Origin: Bifidobacterium amazonense
GTDB lineage: Bacteria; Actinomycetota; Actinomycetes; Actinomycetales; Bifidobacteriaceae
Direction of reading: 5' to 3'
DNA: 42,021 nucleotides
NCBI RefSeq assembly: GCF_018555435.2
Contig: NZ_JAFEJT020000025.1
Span: 1 to 42,021, forward strand
How positions within the stretch are numbered: position 1 is the stretch's first letter; each line of letters begins with the position of its first letter. The position numbers and the translations under genes were made by a program. Shown here one piece after another: positions 22,157-30,065 of this stretch. The notes under the pieces were generated by a model. That model was not told where the DNA came from. It saw only the letters and a list, made by a program, of their open reading frames with translations, and did not search any database.

Positions 22157-24661
22157 TCAGAACGTGACCACGACGTCCACGCTAGTCGAACCGTCGGCCG
22201 GCACCGGCACCACGTTGCCCTCGACCGGCGAGCCGTTCACCGTCAGCGAGCGCGAGCCGGTGCGCTCCAGCTTGATCGTGTACGTGACGCCGCGGTAGAC
22301 GCGCGTGACCGTCAGGTCCGTGTACTCGGCCGGCAGATGCGGCTCGATCGCGAGTCCGTCGAGCGTCGGGCGCACGCCGAGCAGGTACTGCGAGACGTCC
22401 ACGAACGTCCACGCGGCCGTGCCGGTCAGCCACGAGTTCTTGCCCTCGCCGGGCGTCGGCGACTCCGGGCCGGCGACCATCTGGCAGTACACGTACGGCT
22501 CCACCTTGCGGATCTCCGACTTGTCCTCCAGCCACGCCGGGCAGTTGCGGCGGTAGACGGCGAACGCCTCCTCGTCGTTGCCGGCCACGGCGTTCGCGAT
22601 CGAGATCCACGGGTTGTTGTGGCAGAAGATGCCGCCGTTCTCCTTGTAGCCGCGCGGGTAGGAGCTGATCTCGCCCAGTTCGATGCGGTACGTCGAATAC
22701 GCGGGCGCGAGGATCGCGGTGCCCCACTCGCAGGTGAGCTTCTCGCGCACCGACTTGAGCGCCTCCTGTGCCTTGCCGTCGTCCAGGCCGATGCCGGCCA
22801 TCACGCACATGCCCTGCGGCTCGATGTAGATCTGGCCCTCGGTGTCGGTGTGCGAGCCGACCGGACGCGAGTACGCGTCGTACGCGCGCACGAACCACTC
22901 GCCGTCCCAGCCGGCGGTCTTCACGGCCTCGGTCATGTCGTCGATCGCGCCGCGCACGGTCGCGACCTCGTCGGCGACCGCGTCCGCGGACATGCCGCAC
23001 GCCTCGCCGTAGTGCGCGAGGATGTCGGCGTACTGGCCGCCGTACAGCACGAACATGCCGCCGATGAACACCGATTCGGCCACGCCCGTGTCGTTGTTCT
23101 CCACGGTCTGGAAGCTTTCGCCCGGCGTGGAGGAGAAGCAGTTGAGGTTCAGGCAGTCGTTCCAGTCGGCGCGGCCGATCAGCGGCAGCCTGTGCGGGCC
23201 GAGATGGCTCATCGTGAAGTTCGCGGAGCGGCGCAGATGCTCGAGCAGCGGCACTTCGGAGCCCTCGACGTTGTTGAACGGCACCGGCTCGGTCAGGATC
23301 GACGCGTCTCCGGTCTCGGCCAGGTACGCGTTCACGCCGGCGATCAGCCACAGCGGATCGTCGTTGAAGCCGCCGCCGATGTCGGCGTTGCCCTTCTTGG
23401 TGAGCGGCTGGTACTGATGCCACGCGGAACCGTCCTCCATCTGCGTGGAGGCGATGTCGATGATGCGCTCGCGGGCGCGCTCCGGCACGAGGTGCACGAA
23501 GCCGAGCAGATCCTGGTTCGAATCGCGGAAGCCCATGCCGCGGCCCATGCCGGACTCGTAGTAGGACGCGGAGCGCGACATGTTGAACGTGACCATGCAC
23601 TGGTACTGGTGCCAGATGTTGACCATGCGGTCGAGCCGCGCGTCGCCGGAGGAGACGCTGTACGTGCTCAGCAGGCCGTTCCAGTAGTCCTTGAGCTCGG
23701 AGAGCGCCTTGTCGACCTCGGCCGCGCTGTTGAAGCGCGAGAACAGCTCGTGCGCGGGCTTCTTGTTGATGATGCCGACCTTGGCCGGATCGGTGGGATC
23801 CTCCCACTTCTGGTCGTCCGGCACCTCGATGTAGCCGAGCGTGAACACGAGGGTCTTGGTCTCGCCCGGGTCGACGGTGACGCGCACGCGGTTCGCGGCG
23901 ATCGGGTACCAGCCGTGGGCCACGGAGTCGTGGGCTTTGCCTTCGGCGATGACCTGCGGGGTGTCCCAGCCGTTGAACTGGCCGAGGAATTCGTCGCGGC
24001 TCGTGTCGAAGCCGACGACGGGCGCGTTCACGCCGTAGAACGCGTAGTGGTTGCGGCGCTCCTTGAACTCGGTCTTGTGGTAGAGGATGGTCGCGTCCTC
24101 GAGGCGCTCGACCTCGACCTCGCCGGTGGACAGGTTGCGCTGGAAGTTGCTGGCGTCGTCGACGGCGTTCCACAGGCACCATTCGACGCAGCCGGTCACG
24201 TCCACGGTCTTGGGGGCGCCGTTGACGTTGGTGATGTCGAGGCGATTGACCTCGGCGTTGGCGCCCAGCGGCACGAACGCGGTGAGCCTGGTGGCGATGC
24301 CGGACTTCTGCGCCTCGAACACGGTGTAGCCGATGCCGTGGCGGCACTCGTAGCGGTCGAGCGGGGTCTTGGCCGGCAGGAAGGTGGGGGAGAAGGTCTC
24401 GATCGGCTTGGCGTCGGGGCCGTCGCCGTTCATGAGGGTCACGTAGTAGCTGCGGGCGCCGTTGTCGAAGGGCACGCCGTTGTAGCGGTAGCGGGTGATG
24501 CGGCGCAGCTTGGCGTCCTTGTAGAAGGAGTATCCGCCGCCGGTGTTGGAGATCAGCGAGAAGAAGCTCTCGTTGCCCAGGTAGTTGATCCACGGCAGGG
24601 GCGTGGCCGGGGTGTCGATGACGTATTCGCGGGCGGCGTCGTCGAAGTGACCGTATCGCAT
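22157..24661 (-). CDS. GH94 cellobiose phosphorylase
   Basis: An 834-residue GH94 enzyme that closely matches the Cellulomonas cellobiose phosphorylase from end to end (MRYGHFDDAAREYV at the start, GYSFYKDAKLRRITRYRYN, MSRSASYYESGMGRGMGFRD, GYKENGGIFCHNNPW). The general acid lies in the motif RADWNDCLNLNC (residues 497-508). The family carries out cellobiose + phosphate to alpha-glucose 1-phosphate + glucose, saving one ATP per disaccharide. It is cytoplasmic. The start at 24661 is chosen because GAAAGGAAAG precedes it and homology begins there; an earlier in-frame ATG at 24712 extends into the promoter region. It heads the minus-strand GH94-esterase unit, and operator copy 3 lies 58 nt upstream. 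It would process the cellobiose core left after debranching. Confidence 0.95.
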   Translation of the reverse strand: MRYGHFDDAAREYVIDTPATPLPWINYLGNESFFSLISNTGGGYSFYKDAKLRRITRYRYNGVPFDNGARSYYVTLMNGDGPDAKPIETFSPTFLPAKTPLDRYECRHGIGYTVFEAQKSGIATRLTAFVPLGANAEVNRLDITNVNGAPKTVDVTGCVEWCLWNAVDDASNFQRNLSTGEVEVERLEDATILYHKTEFKERRNHYAFYGVNAPVVGFDTSRDEFLGQFNGWDTPQVIAEGKAHDSVAHGWYPIAANRVRVTVDPGETKTLVFTLGYIEVPDDQKWEDPTDPAKVGIINKKPAHELFSRFNSAAEVDKALSELKDYWNGLLSTYSVSSGDARLDRMVNIWHQYQCMVTFNMSRSASYYESGMGRGMGFRDSNQDLLGFVHLVPERARERIIDIASTQMEDGSAWHQYQPLTKKGNADIGGGFNDDPLWLIAGVNAYLAETGDASILTEPVPFNNVEGSEVPLLEHLRRSANFTMSHLGPHRLPLIGRADWNDCLNLNCFSSTPGESFQTVENNDTGVAESVFIGGMFVLYGGQYADILAHYGEACGMSADAVADEVATVRGAIDDMTEAVKTAGWDGEWFVRAYDAYSRPVGSHTDTEGQIYIEPQGMCVMAGIGLDDGKAQEALKSVREKLTCEWGTAILAPAYSTYRIELGEISSYPRGYKENGGIFCHNNPWISIANAVAGNDEEAFAVYRRNCPAWLEDKSEIRKVEPYVYCQMVAGPESPTPGEGKNSWLTGTAAWTFVDVSQYLLGVRPTLDGLAIEPHLPAEYTDLTVTRVYRGVTYTIKLERTGSRSLTVNGSPVEGNVVPVPADGSTSVDVVVTF

Positions 24662-24718
24662 GTGCTCTTTCCTTTCGGCTTGCATCGTTGCTTGCTGTTG
24701 GTACGTCATCATAGCACG

Positions 24719-24740
24719 TTATTTATAACTTTATAAATAA
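24719..24740. promoter_or_regulatory. Island operator copy 3 (GH94 gene)
   Basis: A perfect inverted repeat TTATTTATA-ACTT-TATAAATAA. Toward GH94 on the minus strand a TATGAT -10-like box lies a few bases downstream of the operator, so the repeat covers the -35 to -10 spacer. The divergent rsmI start is 69 nt away on the other side. Confidence 0.8.
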
Positions 24741-24808
24741 GACTTTTCCGTCGTGTCGCGGCGGCGTCGCGGGCCTCGAAGTAGCCGGCGTGCGGAATAC
24801 TGGTAGGC

Positions 24809-25813
24809 ATGACAGATGAGCTTGATGAGGTCGAAGAGACGACGTTTGCAGCCGATGACGCGGCCGATGTACGGGCCGCGCATGACGCGGGGGCGGATGA
24901 TGCGGCGGACGCGCGCGTGCGGACCGTCTCGATCCCGCGCGGCACGGTCGTGCTCGCGGCGACCCCGATCGGCAACGTCGGCGACGCATCCGACCGTCTG
25001 CGCGCGCTGCTGGCCGGCGCGGACATCGTTGCCGCCGAGGACACGCGCCGGCTGTACGATCTGGCCAACCGGCTCGGCGTGCACGTGGGCGGCTCCGTCG
25101 TCGCCTACCACGACCACAACGAACGCAGCAAGGCCGACGGCCTGCTCGACCGCGTCGAGACCGGCGCGACCGTGCTCGTCGTCTCCGACGCGGGCATGCC
25201 GACGATCAACGACCCGGGACTGGCGATCGTGCGCCGCGCGATCGAACGCGGGCTGCCGGTCACGTGCGCGCCCGGCCCGTCCGCCGTGCTCGACGCGCTC
25301 GCGCTGTCGGGCCTGCCGACCGACCGTTTCTGCTACGAGGGCTTCCTGCCGCGCAAGCACGCCGAACGCGTGCAGCATCTGCGCATGCTGCTGCCCGAAC
25401 GCCGCACGATCGTGTTCTACGAGACGCCGCACCGCATCGCCGAGTCGATGGACGACCTGCTCGACGCGTTCGGACCGGACCGGCCGATGGCCCTGTGCCG
25501 CGAGCTGACCAAGGATTATGAGGAGATCCGCCGCGGCACGGTCGGCGAGATCCGGCAGGGCGTGATCGACGTGCCGCCGCGCGGCGAGATCGTGCTGGTG
25601 ATCGCGGGCGCCTCCGACGAGGAGGCCGCGGCGGCCGCGCCCGCCACGCTGAGCGTGGACGAGCTGGCCGTGCTCGCCATCGACCGCGCGCTCGAGGACG
25701 GGCTGCGCATCAAGGACGCGATCACGCAGGTCGCGCAGGAACATCCGCTGCCGGACGGCTCCCTGCCCAACCGCAAGCAGATCTACGCCGCCGTGCTCAA
25801 GATCAAGGAGTAG
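24809..25813 (+). CDS. rsmI: 16S rRNA 2'-O-ribose methyltransferase RsmI
   Basis: A 334-residue protein; the RsmI/tetrapyrrole-methylase fold starts near residue 44 with TVVLAATPIGNVGDAS, followed by AAEDTR, VSDAGMPTINDPG (SAM site), CAPGPSAVLDALALSGLPTD and FYETPHR. It methylates the 2'-OH of C1402 in 16S rRNA. The first 40 residues are an acidic Asp/Glu/Ala-rich extension not found in typical RsmI. The start is preceded by AATACT (24796-24801) at about -8 with no ribosome-binding site, suggesting a leaderless or nearly leaderless mRNA. This is a core gene that marks the end of the carbohydrate island. Confidence 0.93.
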   Translation: MTDELDEVEETTFAADDAADVRAAHDAGADDAADARVRTVSIPRGTVVLAATPIGNVGDASDRLRALLAGADIVAAEDTRRLYDLANRLGVHVGGSVVAYHDHNERSKADGLLDRVETGATVLVVSDAGMPTINDPGLAIVRRAIERGLPVTCAPGPSAVLDALALSGLPTDRFCYEGFLPRKHAERVQHLRMLLPERRTIVFYETPHRIAESMDDLLDAFGPDRPMALCRELTKDYEEIRRGTVGEIRQGVIDVPPRGEIVLVIAGASDEEAAAAAPATLSVDELAVLAIDRALEDGLRIKDAITQVAQEHPLPDGSLPNRKQIYAAVLKIKE

Positions 25814-25834
25814 GCGTCGGTTGCGGCAAGTGGA

Positions 25835-25894
25835 GGCAAGTGGACGGGAACTCACGGTAAAAAACCGTTTTGCGTGAGTTCCCGTCCACTTGCC
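25835..25894. terminator. Bidirectional terminator between rsmI and PBP genes
   Basis: A 22-bp perfect stem (25835-25856 with 25873-25894) encloses a 16-nt loop that itself has AAAA and TTTT. It lies between convergent genes (rsmI ends 25813, PBP ends 25943). A partial extra copy of the first arm (GGCAAGTGGA) precedes it at 25825. Confidence 0.8.
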
Positions 25895-25942
25895 TGTTGC
25901 CTGTGCCCCTGGCCGCAGGACCGGTTCGGCCGGCCCGGCCGG

Positions 25943-28384
25943 TCACTGCGCGCTGCCGTCGGTGCTCTGGCCGCTGACGCCGTCGCTGTTGGTGCCGCCG
26001 GTGGCGCCCGAATTCGTGGTGCCACCGGTCGTGTCGGAGTTGCCGCCGGAGCTGCCGTCCGTGGTTCCGCTGGCGCCGTCGGTGCCGGTGCCCGTGCCGC
26101 TGGTGCCGCCCGTGCCCGTCGTGCCGGCCCCGGTGTTGCCGGTGCCGGTCGTCCCGTCGGCCGTCCCGCTGTCCGTGGTGCCGCCGGTCGTGTCCGAACC
26201 GTCGCCGCTGCCGTCGCCGGAGCCGCCGCTGGTCGTGCCGGACGTGCCGTCGTTGCCCTCGGTCGTCGTGCCGGACGCGCCGCCGTTCGAATACGTGTAC
26301 GTGTAGCCGCCGCCGGTGCCCCACGTGCCGTCCGGGCCGCCGACCTTGCCGTTGTCGGTCGCGGTCGGGAACTGCTCGACGTCCGTGCCGGCGAGCGCCT
26401 GCTGCATGAACTCGGTGAACAGATGCGCCGGGTAGCCGGTCGAGGAGACGCCGTATCCGGAGAATTCGGGCACGACCTGCGGCGAGCCGTTCTCGTCCGG
26501 GTTCCAGATCGCCCACACGTTGAGCAGCTGCGGCACATAGCCGACGAACGAGGCGGCCGTCTCGTCGTTCGCGGTGCCGGACTTGCCGGCCACGTCGCGG
26601 CCGAGCGCGGCCGCGGTTCCGGCCGCCGTGCCGGTCGTGGTGGTGCCGAGCATGGCCTTCTGCACGAGCGCGCAGTCGTTCGCGTCGAACACCTGCTTGT
26701 TCTCGGCCGCGGTCTTGTACATCTCGTTGCCCTTGTAGTCCTTGACGACGGAGACGACGTGCAGCGTGTTCTTCACGCCGTTCGCGGCGATCGTCGAATG
26801 GCCCTGCGCGAGGTCCCATGCGGTGGTCGCGTTGATGCCGAGCACGTTGTACGGCGACGTCTCGTCGATCTTGGACGTGATGCCGGCCTCGTGCGCGATC
26901 TTCGCGAGCCGCTGCGGGGTCAGGTGCTCGTTGACGTTCATGAACACGGTGTTCACCGAGTTGGCCGTGGCCTGGTACAGGTTGATGTATCCCCAGTTGA
27001 TCTCCAGCGCGTTGTTCACTTCCTTTTCGATGCCGCTGAAGTGCTGGTGAGAGTTGCCGTTGAAGATCGTGTTGAAGCTCACGCCCTCCTGCGCCGCGCC
27101 CAGCAGCGCGAACGGCTTCATGGTCGAGCCGGGCTGGAACGTGGCCTGCGTGGCGTTGTTGAGCTGCTGCGTGAGATAGTCGGAGCCGCCGTACATGGCC
27201 TTGACCGAGCCGTCGCGCGGGTCGACGGCGATGCCGCCGACCTGGATGCTTGACGGCATGCCGTCGGGGCGCGTGTCGCCGACGGTCTGCATCTCCTGCT
27301 GCATGGATTTGTCGAACGTGGTGACGATCGTGTAGCCGCCGGTTTCGATGTCGTCCTTGGTGAACGACCCGGAGTTGATCAGCTCGTTCTCCACGGTGGT
27401 CAGCAGGTAGCCGTTGTAGCCGCCGAGCACGTTGTTCTGCGTATACTCGATCGTCTTGGGCAGCGTGTTGTTCGCCTTGTGTTCGGCGGCGGTGATGTAG
27501 CCGTCCTCCTCCATGATGTTGAGTACGCGCTTCATGCGCTGCGTGGCCATCTTCGCGTTGTCGTCCGGGTCCCATGTGCTCGGCGCGGGGATGATGCCGG
27601 CGATCATGGCCGCCTGGTTGATGGTCAGGTCCTTCGCGTCCTTGCCGAAGTACGCCTGCGCGGCGGCCTGGATGCCGTACGCGCCGCGGCCGAGGTAGAT
27701 CGTGTTCATGTAGTTGCACAGGATCTCGCTTTTGTCCTGCGCCTGCGCGAGCTTGAGCGCGAGGATCGCCTCGCGCGCCTTGCCGATGTACGACGTGGTT
27801 TCGCCCAGATAGTAGCGTTCCGCGTACTGCTGGGTGATCGTCGAGCCGCCCTGGCGGGTGCCCTTGGTGATGTTGTTGATCAGCGCGCGTCCGATGCCGC
27901 GCAGGTCGATGCCGCGGTTCGTGTAGAACGTGCGGTCCTCGGACGCGACGATCGCGTTGCCGACGTAGTCCGGCAGGTCGTTGCATTCGATGATCTCGCG
28001 GTTCTGTTCGGCGAACGAGCCGATCTGCGTGGTGCCGTCCGAGTAGTAGACGGTCGTCTTCGACGCGAGCGCGATCTTGTCGGCCTGCGGGATCTCCGTG
28101 GTGACGTAGAAGTATGCGAACACGCCGACTCCCGCGGCGATGCCGGCGAGGATCAGTCCGAGGAGGATCTTGATGAACAGGTGCCTGTTGCGTTTCGGCT
28201 GCGGGCTTCCGGCCGAACGGTGCATGCCGCCGCCGAAATGGCGTGCCGCCGGCCGGCGCGGACCGCTGTTGCGCGCGGTGCGTGCGGTCGTGCGGGTGCG
28301 CGAACCGGCGCGGTGCGCCGCGTGGCGACGGGTGCCGTTGTTGGCCGAGCTGGAGCTGCGGGATGCGTTTCGTGAGTCAGACAT
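25943..28384 (-). CDS. Class A penicillin-binding protein (bifunctional transglycosylase-transpeptidase)
   Basis: An 813-residue peptidoglycan synthase. An Arg/Ser-rich cytoplasmic N-terminus (1-68) leads to a transmembrane anchor (about 69-92). The glycosyltransferase 51 domain contains ASEDRTFYTNRGID (catalytic Glu149) and RQGGSTITQQ. The transpeptidase domain shows the active-site Ser420 in PGSTMKPF (SxxK), SVN at 476-478 and KSG at 601-603. From about residue 700 to the end runs a Gly/Thr/Ser/Asp low-complexity tail of about 110 residues, probably a flexible wall-spanning or glycosylatable region. The start at 28384 (MSDSRNAS) is preferred over an upstream ATG at 28423, which adds a hydrophobic stretch not typical of the family; the ribosome site is weak (GGGGGT). 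Confidence 0.93.
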   Translation of the reverse strand: MSDSRNASRSSSSANNGTRRHAAHRAGSRTRTTARTARNSGPRRPAARHFGGGMHRSAGSPQPKRNRHLFIKILLGLILAGIAAGVGVFAYFYVTTEIPQADKIALASKTTVYYSDGTTQIGSFAEQNREIIECNDLPDYVGNAIVASEDRTFYTNRGIDLRGIGRALINNITKGTRQGGSTITQQYAERYYLGETTSYIGKAREAILALKLAQAQDKSEILCNYMNTIYLGRGAYGIQAAAQAYFGKDAKDLTINQAAMIAGIIPAPSTWDPDDNAKMATQRMKRVLNIMEEDGYITAAEHKANNTLPKTIEYTQNNVLGGYNGYLLTTVENELINSGSFTKDDIETGGYTIVTTFDKSMQQEMQTVGDTRPDGMPSSIQVGGIAVDPRDGSVKAMYGGSDYLTQQLNNATQATFQPGSTMKPFALLGAAQEGVSFNTIFNGNSHQHFSGIEKEVNNALEINWGYINLYQATANSVNTVFMNVNEHLTPQRLAKIAHEAGITSKIDETSPYNVLGINATTAWDLAQGHSTIAANGVKNTLHVVSVVKDYKGNEMYKTAAENKQVFDANDCALVQKAMLGTTTTGTAAGTAAALGRDVAGKSGTANDETAASFVGYVPQLLNVWAIWNPDENGSPQVVPEFSGYGVSSTGYPAHLFTEFMQQALAGTDVEQFPTATDNGKVGGPDGTWGTGGGYTYTYSNGGASGTTTEGNDGTSGTTSGGSGDGSGDGSDTTGGTTDSGTADGTTGTGNTGAGTTGTGGTSGTGTGTDGASGTTDGSSGGNSDTTGGTTNSGATGGTNSDGVSGQSTDGSAQ

Positions 28385-28562
28385 GACCCCCACCGTAACC
28401 ACCACCCATGAAAACACCGGCACACTCTCACACGATTACACGGGTTCCTTCACACTATTTCCCCTGAATCCTCACAATTCGACGCGCACCGGCCCACTGC
28501 CCAATATCCCGTCCGTCGCCGCCCCGCCCGCCGTCGCCGTCGGCGTTTGTCCGAGGATGCTG

Positions 28563-28568
28563 TACACT
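28563..28568 (+). promoter_or_regulatory. -10 box of the SRP RNA gene
   Basis: TACACT sits about 7 bases before the expected RNA 5' end. No good -35 hexamer is visible at the proper distance. The rest of the 28385-28560 gap is GC-rich, with no other feature seen. Confidence 0.45.
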
Positions 28569-28575
28569 GTTTAAC

Positions 28576-28665
28576 AGCCTCCACGCGGCGCTATGTCACC
28601 CAACTCCCCCAGGGCAGGAATGCAGCAAGGGTAAGTGGCCTCTGGCGGGTGCGTGGAGGTTTTTC
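28576..28665 (+). ncRNA. ffs: Signal recognition particle 4.5S-type RNA
   Basis: The conserved Ffh-binding hairpin is present as CCCAGGGCAGGAATGCAGCA followed by AGGGTAAG (28608-28635), including the GGAA tetraloop-like turn and the AGCA internal-loop strand. Outer ends pair as CCTCCACGC (28578-28586) with GCGTGGAGG (28651-28659), giving one long helix of about 85-90 nt, the size of the small bacterial SRP RNA. A T-run directly after the closing stem (28660-28664) is the terminator. It binds Ffh to target membrane proteins. Exact ends are approximate. Confidence 0.92.
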
Positions 28666-28722
28666 CATACTTTCGCGCTTTTGCTCGGTTCGGCCCGTGC
28701 GTCGGATAGTAGAGTCGGGCCT

Positions 28723-29976
28723 ATGACCGACAAGACCGACGAACAGCAACCCATCGTGCGCGACCCCAAGCCCTCCCTGAACATGCTGCAGCAGGCGCCG
28801 TCGCAGGCCGCGGACCCGGATGGGCGGTCCGCGACGCAGCCGTCCGCCACGTTCGCACCATTGCGCGAAACGGACGCGTTCGGCGAGCCCGCGCCGGCCG
28901 CCGCGCCACGGCCGTCGTCGCAGCCGCGGACAAACCGCAACGGTGCCGCCGTCCCCGGCATGGCGGGCGCATCCGAAGCATCCGTCACGTCCGCCGACAC
29001 GGACGATCTGGAACGCGGCCTCGCCCGGCTCGACCCGCTCGCCGTCCGCCCGCGCACGTCCAGCCGCGTGCTGTGCGTCGTGTTCGGCCTGCTGCTCGTC
29101 GCCGCCGCGTTCGGCGTGTGGTGGCTCGGCGTGCGCACCGAAACCGGCCAGTCGTACGACGAGATCGTCATCACCGGCTTCTCTCAGAACCTGCCCGGCT
29201 GGCTGACGTTCCTGCTCGAGCCGTTCCTGATCTCCGACCGCTATCTCGGCCTGCCGATCGACCTCAACCCGACCATCATCATGTCGCTGCTCATCGGACT
29301 GGCCGGACTCGTCGTCATGATCGTGCGCAGACGCTGGTGGCTGATCGGCCAGACCGTCGTCCTCGCCGCGCTGTGCTACGCGGCCACGTATCTCAAGGAC
29401 GTGCTGCCGCGGCCGTACCTGATCGAAACCGGCACGCCGCACACGAACTCCGCGCCGTCCGGCCACACGATCCTCGCCGCGACCGCCGCGATGATCCTGC
29501 TGCTCGCCGTGCCGCGCGCGTGGCGTGCCGTCTGCGCGCTGTTCGCCGCGTTCTTCTCCGTCGTGATCGGCATGTCGGTGATCGCCGGCGGCTGGCACCG
29601 ACCGACCGACGTGGCCATGTCGCTGCTGATCGTCGGCGGACTCGCGCTGCTCGCGCTCGCGTTCACGCGCACGTCCGGCATGGACGATCCCGGCCGTCGC
29701 GTCTCGTCCGTGAGCGTGCAGATCGTCGCCACGGTGATGGTCACGGCCGGCCTGCTCGCCTGCGCGTACGCCGCGTACGTGATCTGGCAGATCGCGCCGG
29801 GACTCGCGCTGAGCGCCGCGTGGTCGGCGTCGGGGGCGTACCTGTCGGTGATCGTCGGCGTGAACGGTATCGCCGCGCTCGTCTTCGGACTGGCGCTTGC
29901 CCTGCGCCACCTGACCGCCGCGCCGCTGACCAAGCTCGGCCTCGTCGGCGCGCCTCCGGCGCCGCCGCGTCGCTGA
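28723..29976 (+). CDS. PAP2-family membrane phosphatase
   Basis: A 417-residue protein with a disordered Pro/Ala-rich cytoplasmic N-terminus (about 110 residues) and about six membrane segments. All three PAP2 motifs are visible: KDVLPRP, APSGHTI and GGWHRPTD, with the catalytic His in the last. Such enzymes dephosphorylate lipid phosphates such as undecaprenyl pyrophosphate or phosphatidate; the substrate here cannot be read. The ATG at 28723 has no ribosome site; a plausible promoter TTGCTC (28681-28686), 18-bp spacer, GATAGT (28705-28710) would start transcription about 6 nt before it, so the mRNA is likely leaderless or nearly so. It follows ffs. Confidence 0.88.
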   Translation: MTDKTDEQQPIVRDPKPSLNMLQQAPSQAADPDGRSATQPSATFAPLRETDAFGEPAPAAAPRPSSQPRTNRNGAAVPGMAGASEASVTSADTDDLERGLARLDPLAVRPRTSSRVLCVVFGLLLVAAAFGVWWLGVRTETGQSYDEIVITGFSQNLPGWLTFLLEPFLISDRYLGLPIDLNPTIIMSLLIGLAGLVVMIVRRRWWLIGQTVVLAALCYAATYLKDVLPRPYLIETGTPHTNSAPSGHTILAATAAMILLLAVPRAWRAVCALFAAFFSVVIGMSVIAGGWHRPTDVAMSLLIVGGLALLALAFTRTSGMDDPGRRVSSVSVQIVATVMVTAGLLACAYAAYVIWQIAPGLALSAAWSASGAYLSVIVGVNGIAALVFGLALALRHLTAAPLTKLGLVGAPPAPPRR

Positions 29977-30065
29977 CACAACACCGGAACCGTCGATTGA
30001 CGAGGCCGTTGACCGCACGTCATGGTTAATATGACGTTCCGTAGGCACAGTATTAAGGAGAAGGC

